Assembly (NCBI GenBank): GCA_022865845.1
Contig: JALHUC010000464.1
Location: 1 to 5,636 of the forward strand
Source of the DNA: a bacterium
Lineage (GTDB): Bacteria; BMS3Abin14
DNA length: 5,636 bases
Direction of reading: 5' to 3'
The translations under genes and the position numbers were made by a program. Below the pieces are notes generated by a model. It worked only from the letters and a program-made list of their open reading frames with translations, was not told where the DNA came from and did no database searches. Position 1 is the first letter of the stretch. Each line of letters starts with the position of its first letter. This document shows, one piece after another, positions 1 to 5,501 of this stretch.

Positions 1-128
1 AGCTTGATAAGTGTCGGTATTTCAGGGTTCAGAACATTTCTGTACCCAGCCCTTCGCATAAGTTCACCGTAATCGGCAACGACCGACGCGGGAGATGTTT
101 TCAGTACGACTACCTTTGCTGCTGCCAC
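1..128 (-). CDS. DUF362 domain protein, N-terminal fragment (runs off the left end)
   Basis: This is the first 42 codons of a gene that continues beyond base 1. Reading the minus strand from GTG at 128-126 gives a protein starting MAAAKVVVLKTSP, then a segment with Y20 GELMRRAGY and ending NPEIPTLIK, open to the window edge. The pattern of a VVLKTSP strand, a helix with LM..AGY and then a TLIK strand resembles the N-terminus of DUF362 proteins, where a conserved asparagine usually follows the lysine; that residue lies outside the window. DUF362 proteins are often found with ferredoxin-like domains, but their general biochemical role is not settled. The GTG start is supported by a strong AAGGAG six bases upstream. 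The gene follows the UbiA gene by 158 bases of mostly repeat DNA, so co-transcription is possible but not shown. The family call rests on a short stretch and is moderate. Confidence 0.6.
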   Translation of the reverse strand, partial: MAAAKVVVLKTSPASVVADYGELMRRAGYRNVLNPEIPTLIK

Positions 129-134
129 CTTTTT

Positions 135-140
135 CTCCTT
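135..140 (-). promoter_or_regulatory. Ribosome-binding site for the DUF362 gene
   Basis: On the minus strand this reads AAGGAG (GGAAGGAG when extended to 142), six bases before the GTG start at 128. It is the strongest Shine-Dalgarno sequence in the window. It decides the GTG start of a gene whose remainder is not visible. Confidence 0.8.
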
Positions 141-159
141 CCAGCCAACCGGCGTTGGA

Positions 160-173
160 GTTCCAGGTTCCAG
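160..173. repeat. Heptamer repeat, unit GTTCCAG, 2 copies
   Basis: Two perfect copies of GTTCCAG sit end to end in the gap between the UbiA and DUF362 genes. The same unit, in the same orientation, makes a four-copy array at 2931-2958. Two copies alone would be weak evidence; the recurrence is what makes this worth listing. Confidence 0.7.
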
Positions 174-177
174 GTTT

Positions 178-212
178 AAACATCAAACCCCAAACACCAA
201 ACATCAAACCTT
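178..212. repeat. Heptamer repeat, unit AAACNYC, 5 copies
   Basis: Five consecutive 7-base units each begin AAAC; the last three bases are ATC, CCC, ACC, ATC and CTT in turn. Period 7 is kept exactly, with no indels. The unit (CACCAAA in another phase) is close to the reverse complement of the TTTGGTC/TTTGGGC units at 3011-3038, so this family seems to occur in both orientations within the window. Confidence 0.85.
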
Positions 213-227
213 GCTCCTTATGGTCTG

Positions 228-262
228 CTCTACACTCTACACTCTACACTCTAAACTCTGCA
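228..262. repeat. Heptamer repeat, unit CTCTACA, 5 copies
   Basis: Three perfect CTCTACA units are followed by CTCTAAA and CTCTGCA, in exact 7-base register. The array ends 24 bases before the stop codon of the UbiA gene (287-289, on the minus strand). The same unit returns in the same orientation at 3049-3076, again just beyond the stop codon of a gene. The 15 bases between this array and the AAAC array (213-227) show no repeat. Confidence 0.9.
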
Positions 263-286
263 CTGATTTACAACTTTGGACTGCAC

Positions 287-1153
287 TTAGAAATAGATAA
301 GGGCCACTGATGTGATCATCCACAACCCGATGGACAGGAGGAGCGGTTTGTCGGTGAGCAGATCCGTCGTTGGGTTACCCCCCTTTTCATGAACGTGAAC
401 CATATATAAATACCTGAAGATCCCGTAAAGAACAAAGGGAAGGGTCAGGATCATATATCGTGAACCCAGGCGCTGGGTCACTTCCGGCGTAAGGGTGTAG
501 ATGGCGTAACAGACAATGGTAGCAGCCGTCACAATCCCTATCAGCTGATCCAGAAACGGTACGGAATACTCCTTGAGGATCGACCTATGCTCCGCCGCAG
601 CGTCTCCCAGAAGGACTATTTCCTGCCGGCGTTTGGCGAACCCCAGGAAAAGAGCGATGAGAAGAGAACAAAGTATGAGCCACGGAGAGATAACCACTCC
701 GATAGCAATACTTCCAGCAACCGCCCTTATAACAAAACCCATGGCAATGGCGAGGATATCAAGTATTACGATATTCCTGAATGCGACGTTATACGCGAAC
801 TGCAGGAGGAGGTAGAAAGAAACCCACAGGAGGAACCCCTTTCCTATGGCGACTGCTCCCAGAAGACTTATCACAAAAAGGCCTGCACCCACCAAAGCGG
901 CCTTTAAGACGCCGATCTTACCCGAAGCAACTGGTCTGTCTCTTTTTTTGGGGTGGTTCCGGTCCTGTTCACGATCGAAAATATCGTTAAAAGCATATAC
1001 ACCGCTGGATGCAATACAAAAAATGGCAAATGCGGAGGTTCCAAGGATCAGTGAAGGGACATGCAGAAGTTTGCCTGCAAAGATTAGAGGCGCCAGAACA
1101 AAGCCGTTTTTGACCCATTGATGAGGTCTGAGTAGTTTAAGGTAGGAGGACAT
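287..1153 (-). CDS. UbiA-superfamily prenyltransferase, decaprenyl-phosphate phosphoribosyltransferase type
   Basis: An integral membrane enzyme of 288 residues, the usual length for the DPPR synthase branch of the UbiA superfamily. That branch transfers phosphoribose from PRPP to a polyprenyl phosphate, giving a lipid-linked pentose donor. Visible signatures are LLRPHQWVKN at 7-16; the first Asp-rich motif NDIFDREQD at 56-64 (N56, D57, D60, D64); RDRPVASG at 71-78; a YNVAFRNIVILD segment ending at D132 followed by IRAVAG (142-147); KRRQEI at 174-179; and PTTDLLTD near 261-268. About eight or nine hydrophobic segments fill the rest. The ATG is chosen because the conserved LRPHQWVKN begins a few residues later, yet no Shine-Dalgarno sequence precedes it: the heptamer array begins six bases upstream. 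It lies 196 bases after the phosphomannomutase gene. Subfamily assignment follows motif resemblance. The true lipid and sugar substrates are inferred, and no DprE1/DprE2-like partner is in the window. Confidence 0.85.
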   Translation of the reverse strand: MSSYLKLLRPHQWVKNGFVLAPLIFAGKLLHVPSLILGTSAFAIFCIASSGVYAFNDIFDREQDRNHPKKRDRPVASGKIGVLKAALVGAGLFVISLLGAVAIGKGFLLWVSFYLLLQFAYNVAFRNIVILDILAIAMGFVIRAVAGSIAIGVVISPWLILCSLLIALFLGFAKRRQEIVLLGDAAAEHRSILKEYSVPFLDQLIGIVTAATIVCYAIYTLTPEVTQRLGSRYMILTLPFVLYGIFRYLYMVHVHEKGGNPTTDLLTDKPLLLSIGLWMITSVALIYF

Positions 1154-1159
1154 GGTTTA

Positions 1160-1257
1160 GTATTCAGTCATCGGTAATCGGTAATCCGTAATCAGTCATC
1201 CGTAATCAGTAATCGGTAAACGGTAATCGGTAATCAGGAAATGGTGAAGAGTGAACA
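1160..1257. repeat. Heptamer repeat, consensus GTAATCR, 14 units drifting to GTGAACA
   Basis: Fourteen contiguous 7-base units fill 98 bases without a single indel. The first (1160-1166) is GTATTCA; units from 1167 to 1236 follow GTAATC plus G, C or A, with GTCATC variants at 1167 and 1195 and GTAAACG at 1216. The unit at 1237 is GGAAATG, and those at 1244 and 1251 are GTGAAGA and GTGAACA. Unit identity therefore changes while the register holds. The array begins six bases upstream of the UbiA start codon. A shorter array of the same family lies at 2974-3001. Confidence 0.93.
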
Positions 1258-1287
1258 GTCCCGCCATTAGCGGGATTCACTTTTCAC
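1244..1287. other. Strong hairpin at which heptamer orientation reverses
   Basis: The core is TCCCGC (1259-1264), loop CATTA (1265-1269), GCGGGA (1270-1275). Outside it, 1244-1255 (two GTGAA-type units) pairs with 1276-1287 (two TTCAC-type units) over 12 positions, with one G-T wobble and a three-base bulge CAG at 1256-1258 on one side. The total is about 18 pairs. The mRNA runs on the minus strand, where the 3' arm is followed by CATTTCCTG with no U-tract, so this is not a standard intrinsic terminator. It could be an mRNA stability or processing element between the mutase and UbiA genes, or a mobile palindromic element. The structure is seen; the role is unknown. Confidence 0.75.
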
Positions 1288-1317
1288 AATTCACAATTCT
1301 CAATTTTCAACTCTCAA
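1276..1317. repeat. Heptamer repeat, unit TTCACAA, 6 units
   Basis: Six 7-base units in exact register: TTCACTT, two of TTCACAA, then TTCTCAA, TTTTCAA and CTCTCAA, changing by one or two bases at each step. It is the inverted counterpart of the GTGAA units left of the hairpin. The array ends 32 bases before the stop codon of the phosphomannomutase gene (1350-1352). Confidence 0.88.
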
Positions 1318-1330
1318 TCAAACATTTATA

Positions 1331-1346
1331 CCAGATTTCCAGATTT
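1331..1346. repeat. Octamer direct repeat CCAGATTT, 2 copies
   Basis: Two perfect, adjacent copies of CCAGATTT end three bases from the stop codon of the phosphomannomutase gene. The period is 8, unlike the neighbouring heptamers. Two copies are limited evidence, but the setting beside other short-period arrays makes chance less likely. Confidence 0.6.
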
Positions 1347-1349
1347 CAT

Positions 1350-2834
1350 TCAGGTATTTGCTTTGAGCTCCAGGGAAACTTTTTCAAGCAGTTTGTTGAA
1401 GAAATTCTGGTATAGCTCCACCTTTTCCGCATCGGAACCCTCGAACCGCATGACGAGCACCGGCTGAGTGTTGCTGGCCCTTAGCAGGCCCCAACCCTCT
1501 TCGAACCGGGCTCTCACTCCATCAATGGCAATGACCTCGATAACGGCCGGATCAGTGGCAGACTTCATATGCTTGCCCAGGGCATCGGCGAACATGTCGG
1601 CAAGGAGGAACTTCTCTTCCTCCTCACACGGGTAACGGATCTCCGGAGTGGAAACAGCATCGGGGACATCATTGAGAAGCTCTGAGAAATGCTCACAGGA
1701 CCCGGTCCGGAGGGCACCGATGTAGACCTCCAGTATCCTTAAGGCCCCATAGAGAGCATCATCGAACCCGAAAAACCGGTCAGCAAAGAATAGGTGTCCG
1801 CTCATCTCCCCTGCAATGGATGCCCCGGTCTCCTTCATCCTTGCCTTTATAAGGGAGTGCCCCGTCTTCCACATCTCCACCCTTCCGCCTGCCTGTAAAA
1901 TACCATCGTAAAGGATCTGGGAGGCCTTAACCTCCGAGATAACCAGAGGGGGATCGCCCTCCCCTCCCTCTTTGCGCCAGTTCTCAATGATGTTTCGGCC
2001 AAGAATAAGCAGGAGCATGTCTCCCCAGATAACATCGCCCTTTTCGTCCAGGACGCCGATCCGGTCGGCATCCCCGTCAAAGGAGATCCCCAGCAATGAG
2101 CCAGTCCGCAATATTTCAGCTTTAAGGCTTTCGAGGGCCTCCGGGAGGGTGGGATCAGGGTGATGGTTGGGGAAAGTACCGTCCGGCTCGCTATAAAGCT
2201 CGTGCACCTTCACACCGAGTTTTTTCAAAATCTCGGGAAAAACGATCCCTGCTGTCCCGTTGCCCGAGTCCACAACAACATTAAATTCCTTTCCCAACGT
2301 AATTAAATCTTCCTTCAGGCCCGAAAATGCCTCCAGGATAAACTCCTGGTAGATCCTGATGATATCTACCTTTCGGATAGGATCAACCTTATTCAGATTA
2401 ACTGGCTGGTCGTCGGCGCTCGCCATATTTCCCAGAAGCACCATGTCACCCGAGTGAATCGTTTCACGGCCTATTCCTAGTTTGAATCCGTTGTCACCTG
2501 GGGGGTTGTGGCTCGCTGTCACCATGGCGAAAGCGTCAGCCTCAAGTTTGTAGATGCTGAAATAGGTCAGGGGTGTGGGGCAAAGTCCAATATCGATCCA
2601 GGAGCACCCCGCTCCCGCAAGTCCCGAGGCAAATGCGTCCCGAAGCTGCGGGGAGTGCACCCTGGCGTCCATTCCAATAAAGATGACCGGAGTGACCTTC
2701 CCGGTTCTTTCCCGGCACAGGGCACCAAAAACCCTCCCTGTTCTATACGCAACCTCCTCGGTAAGCTCCAGACCATAGGCTCCCCGGATGTCGTATTTTC
2801 TATAAATATGGTGGGGGAAATGATCAGATTTCAT
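1350..2834 (-). CDS. manB: Phosphomannomutase/phosphoglucomutase
   Basis: A cytoplasmic alpha-D-phosphohexomutase that interconverts mannose-6-P and mannose-1-P, and in AlgC-type enzymes also the glucose phosphates. The protein has 494 residues, somewhat longer than AlgC (about 463). All four active-site loops are present: phosphoserine loop TASHNP at 106-111 with catalytic S108, followed by NGFK to K118; metal-binding DGDADR at 253-258 (D253, D255, D257); sugar-recognition GEMSGH at 342-347; and phosphate-binding RASNTQP at 452-458. The N-terminus has the family's YRKYDIRG (11-18), which supports the ATG at 2834. The leader directly before it is heptamer repeat, with only GGAA-like matches to a Shine-Dalgarno sequence. 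The gene follows the guanylyltransferase gene by 244 bases and supplies its substrate, mannose-1-P. Dual mannose/glucose specificity is a family inference. The symbol manB is used in the general sense; algC or cpsG would be equivalent. Confidence 0.95.
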   Translation of the reverse strand: MKSDHFPHHIYRKYDIRGAYGLELTEEVAYRTGRVFGALCRERTGKVTPVIFIGMDARVHSPQLRDAFASGLAGAGCSWIDIGLCPTPLTYFSIYKLEADAFAMVTASHNPPGDNGFKLGIGRETIHSGDMVLLGNMASADDQPVNLNKVDPIRKVDIIRIYQEFILEAFSGLKEDLITLGKEFNVVVDSGNGTAGIVFPEILKKLGVKVHELYSEPDGTFPNHHPDPTLPEALESLKAEILRTGSLLGISFDGDADRIGVLDEKGDVIWGDMLLLILGRNIIENWRKEGGEGDPPLVISEVKASQILYDGILQAGGRVEMWKTGHSLIKARMKETGASIAGEMSGHLFFADRFFGFDDALYGALRILEVYIGALRTGSCEHFSELLNDVPDAVSTPEIRYPCEEEEKFLLADMFADALGKHMKSATDPAVIEVIAIDGVRARFEEGWGLLRASNTQPVLVMRFEGSDAEKVELYQNFFNKLLEKVSLELKANT

Positions 2835-2869
2835 ATTCCAAATTCCAAATTTCAGGGTTCGAGTTCATA
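2835..2869. repeat. Heptamer repeat, unit ATTCCAA, about 5 units
   Basis: Two perfect ATTCCAA units, then ATTTCAG, GGTTCGA and GTTCATA in 7-base register; only the first three are close matches. The array directly abuts the phosphomannomutase start codon (2834-2832). On the mRNA strand its units read TTGGAAT, so the GGAA of the repeat is the only Shine-Dalgarno-like sequence available to that gene. Confidence 0.7.
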
Positions 2870-2930
2870 GCTTCTCCCCGATGCTTTTTTTCTAACAGGG
2901 ATGAAGGGGATGGGGGCTCGCTTCGCTCAA
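2870..2930. other. Non-heptamer intergenic block: T7 run, G-rich repeat and mirror palindrome
   Basis: This block separates heptamer arrays. It holds a run of seven T (2885-2891), a G-rich stretch in which GGGATGAAG and GGGATGG partly repeat (2898-2916), and the perfect mirror sequence CTCGCTTCGCTC (2917-2928). On the minus strand the centre of the mirror reads GCGAAGC, a heptanucleotide known to form an unusually stable mini-hairpin in single-stranded DNA. No coding capacity or convincing terminator was found. Function unknown. Confidence 0.4.
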
Positions 2931-2958
2931 GTTCCGTGTTCCGAGTTCCAGGTTCCAG
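2931..2958. repeat. Heptamer repeat, unit GTTCCAG, 4 copies
   Basis: The four units are GTTCCGT, GTTCCGA and two of GTTCCAG, in exact register. The same unit and orientation are found as two copies at 160-173, nearly 2.8 kb away across two genes. Confidence 0.85.
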
Positions 2959-2973
2959 GTAAAGCATTTATTC

Positions 2974-3001
2974 TTAATCCGTAATCCTCAATCCGCAATA
3001 C
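2974..3001. repeat. Heptamer repeat, unit GTAATCC, about 4 units
   Basis: TTAATCC, GTAATCC, TCAATCC and GCAATAC in 7-base register. This is the same family and orientation as the 14-unit array at 1160-1257. The following bases (3002-3010, TGCATATCC) may be a decayed extension leading into the next array. Confidence 0.75.
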
Positions 3002-3010
3002 TGCATATCC

Positions 3011-3038
3011 TTTGGTCTTTGGGCATTGGCCTTTGGGC
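3011..3038. repeat. Heptamer repeat, unit TTTGGGC, 4 copies
   Basis: TTTGGTC, TTTGGGC, ATTGGCC and TTTGGGC in exact 7-base register. The reverse complement (GACCAAA or GCCCAAA) resembles the CACCAAA phase of the array at 178-212. Confidence 0.82.
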
Positions 3039-3048
3039 TATGTTTCCC

Positions 3049-3076
3049 CTCTACACCCTGCACTTTGCACTCTACA
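3049..3076. repeat. Heptamer repeat, unit CTCTACA, 4 copies
   Basis: CTCTACA, CCCTGCA, CTTTGCA and CTCTACA in exact register, ending two bases from the stop codon of the guanylyltransferase gene (3079-3081). It is the same unit and orientation as the array at 228-262, which likewise sits just past the stop codon of a gene. Confidence 0.85.
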
Positions 3077-3078
3077 CT

Positions 3079-4485
3079 TCATTTAACCCTTCCATAATCG
3101 TCATCGAACCTGACGATATCGTCCTCGCCCAAATAGTCACCCAACTGGACCTCAACAAGTTCGGCCGTTTCTTCACCTGGGTTCTCGATGCGATGTAGCG
3201 TTCCTATAGGGATGGTGACACCCTCGTTGGCCTTCAGTGTTATCTGGTCCTCTCCCAGGGTTACGACGACCTCACCTTTCACAACCACCCAATGCTCGGA
3301 TCTCCTTTCGTGTTTCTGGAGGCTCATTTTCTGGTGTGGGTCTACCGACAACCTCTTGACCTTGTACAGGTCGCTTTCGGTGAGAATTGTGTAAGATCCC
3401 CACGGTCTTCTGACGGTAAGGTGTACCAGTCTTTCCGACCTGCCCTGTTCCTCAAGGTGGGCAACTATGTGACGAACATCCTGGGACCTGCCCCTGGGAC
3501 AGATCAAGGTGGCGTCATCTGTCTGGACGACTATCGTGTCCTTCATCCCACTCACCGCGAGAAATTTGTCCTCCCCCAGGATCAGGCAGTTCTCATTATC
3601 ACGCCCGAGCACATCACCGCTGACAACGTTTCCGGAGCTGTCCTTTGGCCTTATTTCGTAAAAAGAGTCCCAGCTTCCAAGGTCACTCCACCCCATGGAA
3701 ACAGGGATCACGGCGGCCCGGTCGGTCTTTTCCATTATGCCGTGATCGATTGACATCGATTTCATCCCGCTATAGACCTCATCCAGCCCATCGAGGGTCT
3801 CCGGGTCGATCCTCTTCAGAGCACTTGTTTGTACAGGAAGATGTTTTTCCGCTTCCTCCATTATCGTTTTCACGGAAAACAGAAAAATCCCGCTGTTCCA
3901 TGTGTACTTTTGATCCAGAAACAGCTCTTCGGCCCTGGCTGCGTCCGGTTTTTCCTCGAACCTTTCTACTCTGTAAACATTTCCTTCCTTCTCACCGGCT
4001 TTGATGTAACCATATCCAGTCTCGGCCCGGGTAGGTGTTATTCCGTATGTCACGATCATTCCAGATGCCGCTGCTTCCAAAGAGTCATCGATGGCCTGAA
4101 TAAAGGAAGCTGTGTCCTGGATGATGTGGTCCGACGGGGCCACCAGGAGCAGAGCTTCGGGGTCCCTCGCCTGAACGATCCTTGCCCCAAGCAGGACGGC
4201 GGGGGCAGTATTCCTCGCGGATGGTTCACCAACGATGATACAGTCGCTGGATTTTTCGCCTAGCAATCGACGCAGATGATCTCTTATGTCTCCCTCTAGT
4301 TCCCTGGAGGTAACGAAAACCATTTTTCCAGGCTCGATCCGTGCGGTGATCCTGCTCACCGTTTCCTGGAAAAGGCTCAATTCCCTACCGAGGCTTATGA
4401 GCTGTTTGGGTGAGGCCTGCCGACTCATGGGCCAAAGGCGTGTTCCTGAACCCCCTGCGAGGATCAGCGCATACAGGTCGCTCAT
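3079..4485 (-). CDS. manC: Mannose-1-phosphate guanylyltransferase / mannose-6-phosphate isomerase
   Basis: A bifunctional type II PMI-GMP enzyme of 468 residues, the normal length for AlgA/ManC/CpsB proteins. The N-terminal nucleotidyltransferase domain makes GDP-mannose from GTP and mannose-1-P. It has the signature [14 protein letters not shown] (9-22), PSDH at 117-120, GYGYI at 157-161, the FEEKPD motif at 176-181 and WNSGIF at 196-201. The C-terminal cupin domain (about 358-468) has RPWGSY (360-365), a [13 protein letters not shown] segment (392-404) and IPIGTLH (425-431), as expected for the metal-dependent isomerase that makes mannose-6-P from fructose-6-P. The ATG overlaps the upstream gene's stop as ATGA (4485-4482), which points to translational coupling with GDP-fucose synthase. 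Its product is the precursor of GDP-fucose, with gmd acting in between. Isomerase activity is inferred from the motif; some homologues have only transferase activity. Confidence 0.96.
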   Translation of the reverse strand: MSDLYALILAGGSGTRLWPMSRQASPKQLISLGRELSLFQETVSRITARIEPGKMVFVTSRELEGDIRDHLRRLLGEKSSDCIIVGEPSARNTAPAVLLGARIVQARDPEALLLVAPSDHIIQDTASFIQAIDDSLEAAASGMIVTYGITPTRAETGYGYIKAGEKEGNVYRVERFEEKPDAARAEELFLDQKYTWNSGIFLFSVKTIMEEAEKHLPVQTSALKRIDPETLDGLDEVYSGMKSMSIDHGIMEKTDRAAVIPVSMGWSDLGSWDSFYEIRPKDSSGNVVSGDVLGRDNENCLILGEDKFLAVSGMKDTIVVQTDDATLICPRGRSQDVRHIVAHLEEQGRSERLVHLTVRRPWGSYTILTESDLYKVKRLSVDPHQKMSLQKHERRSEHWVVVKGEVVVTLGEDQITLKANEGVTIPIGTLHRIENPGEETAELVEVQLGDYLGEDDIVRFDDDYGRVK

Positions 4486-5423
4486 GGCATCTCATCCCTG
4501 TTCTCTTTGTACCAATGGATCGTTCGGGCCAGCCCTGCTTCAAAGGACACTTCCGCTTTGAACCCGAACTCCTTCGCCCTTTGTGTATCAAGACAGCGGC
4601 GAGGCTGCCCGTCAGGCCTGGTAGAGTCCCAGCGTATGTTTCCGTCGAACCCCGCTATTTGGGCAATGAGGGTAACCAGGTCTCTAATGCTGATCTCCTC
4701 ACCGGATCCCAGGTTTACGGGTTCGGGCTCGTCGTAGCCCCGCGCAGCCAGGACAATCCCTCTGGCGCAGTCCTCCACATAGAGAAACTCCCGTGTTGGT
4801 TCTCCGGTACCCCAAACCGTGATCGTGTCCGAACCGGAATCCACCGCCTCGACGCACTTCCGGATGAGGGCCGGGATGACATGGGAATCTTCCAGATCGA
4901 AGTTGTCCCCTGGACCATAAAGGTTTACCGGAAGGAGATAGATGGCGTTTAACCCATACTGTTCCCTGTAAGCCTGAGCCTGGACGAGGAGTGCTTTTTT
5001 GGCGACACCATAGGGAGCGTTTGTCTCTTCAGGGTACCCGTCCCAGAGATTATCTTCTTTAAACGGTACCGGTGTGAATTTCGGGTAGGCACAAACCGTT
5101 CCGATCTGAATGAACTTTTCAACACCATGCCTGCGTGCCGCCTCCATGAGGTGAGCACCCATGATCATATTATCGTAAAAAAGAACACCCGGATTGCGCT
5201 GGTTGAACCCGATCCCGCCTACGCTTGCCGCCAGATGGACCACCAGGTCCATCCCAACGACTGCTTCCTCACAGTTATTCCAGATCCTGAGATCGTTATC
5301 CAGGTGGTGGGGAATGCGGATATCTTTCCCGCGCACGCCGCTTGCCATAAGTTCCCTCTGGACGAACTTGCCCAGGAAACCGTCGCCGCCCGTTAGGAGG
5401 ATTTTTTTGTCTTTTAAATCCAA
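4482..5423 (-). CDS. fcl: GDP-L-fucose synthase (GDP-4-keto-6-deoxymannose 3,5-epimerase/4-reductase)
   Basis: A cytoplasmic short-chain dehydrogenase of the extended type, 313 residues, that converts GDP-4-keto-6-deoxy-D-mannose and NADPH to GDP-L-fucose. It has the nucleotide-binding GGDGFLG (G12, G15, G18), [10 protein letters not shown] (63-72), GTVCAYPK (108-115), PYGVAKK (137-143), NLYGPGDNF (167-175) and SHVIPAL (180-186). Catalytic positions match E. coli Fcl with a constant +2 offset: C111, Y138, K142 and H181, with T109 where E. coli has Ser107. The start is TTG at 5423-5421. The next in-frame Met is residue 26, which would remove the cofactor-binding loop, and an in-frame TAG lies six codons upstream of the TTG. 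A GGAAG sits six bases before the TTG. Gene order and the ATGA overlap with manC support a GDP-sugar operon. The partner gmd is absent here and may lie to the right. Confidence 0.93.
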   Translation of the reverse strand: MDLKDKKILLTGGDGFLGKFVQRELMASGVRGKDIRIPHHLDNDLRIWNNCEEAVVGMDLVVHLAASVGGIGFNQRNPGVLFYDNMIMGAHLMEAARRHGVEKFIQIGTVCAYPKFTPVPFKEDNLWDGYPEETNAPYGVAKKALLVQAQAYREQYGLNAIYLLPVNLYGPGDNFDLEDSHVIPALIRKCVEAVDSGSDTITVWGTGEPTREFLYVEDCARGIVLAARGYDEPEPVNLGSGEEISIRDLVTLIAQIAGFDGNIRWDSTRPDGQPRRCLDTQRAKEFGFKAEVSFEAGLARTIHWYKENRDEMP

Positions 5424-5429
5424 AAAAAT

Positions 5430-5434
5430 CTTCC
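5430..5434 (-). promoter_or_regulatory. Ribosome-binding site deciding the TTG start of fcl
   Basis: On the minus strand this reads GGAAG, followed by six bases (ATTTTT) and then TTG. The spacing is good and no ATG or GTG is available in frame downstream of the TAG at 5441-5439 without losing the GxxGxxG loop. Together these support TTG initiation. Confidence 0.6.
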
Positions 5435-5436
5435 GT

Positions 5437-5464
5437 GTCTAGAGTCTAGTGTCTGGTGTCTGGC
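5437..5464. repeat. Heptamer repeat, unit GTCTAGT, 4 copies
   Basis: GTCTAGA, GTCTAGT, GTCTGGT and GTCTGGC in exact 7-base register, in the leader of the fcl gene. The array ends two bases from the proposed ribosome-binding site and 13 bases from the start codon, and contains the in-frame TAG that limits how far upstream fcl can begin. Confidence 0.85.
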
Positions 5465-5501
5465 AAAAACCAACATCATCCCTCGATTCCACGCCTTTTT
5501 T

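Noticed and set aside
21..30. TTCAGGGTTC shared with 2851-2860
   Set aside because: A 10-base match between a coding stretch and a decayed array; with no further similarity it is probably chance.
95..310. Plus-strand open frame of 71 codons
   Set aside because: It runs across the DUF362 start, the heptamer arrays and the UbiA stop; its translation simply reflects the repeats.
573..1121. Several plus-strand open frames of 69-106 codons
   Set aside because: They are antisense shadows of the UbiA gene, with low-complexity basic translations.
1244..1287. Hairpin read as an intrinsic terminator for the phosphomannomutase gene
   Set aside because: No U-tract follows the stem on the transcribed strand.
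1160..1317. Tandem units read as a CRISPR array
   Set aside because: Units are 7 bases with no spacers; no cas genes are nearby.
2960..3000. Possible sigma-70 promoter on the minus strand (TTGCGG, 16 bases, TAAGAA)
   Set aside because: Poor match to both boxes and placed within repeat units that create such words by repetition.
3292..4263. Overlapping plus-strand open frames of 153, 119 and 144 codons
   Set aside because: All are antisense to manC, whose motifs are intact; none has a recognisable family pattern.
4410..4952. Plus-strand open frame of 180 codons
   Set aside because: It lies opposite the well-supported manC and fcl genes, shows no recognisable domain, and its frame follows from their codon bias.
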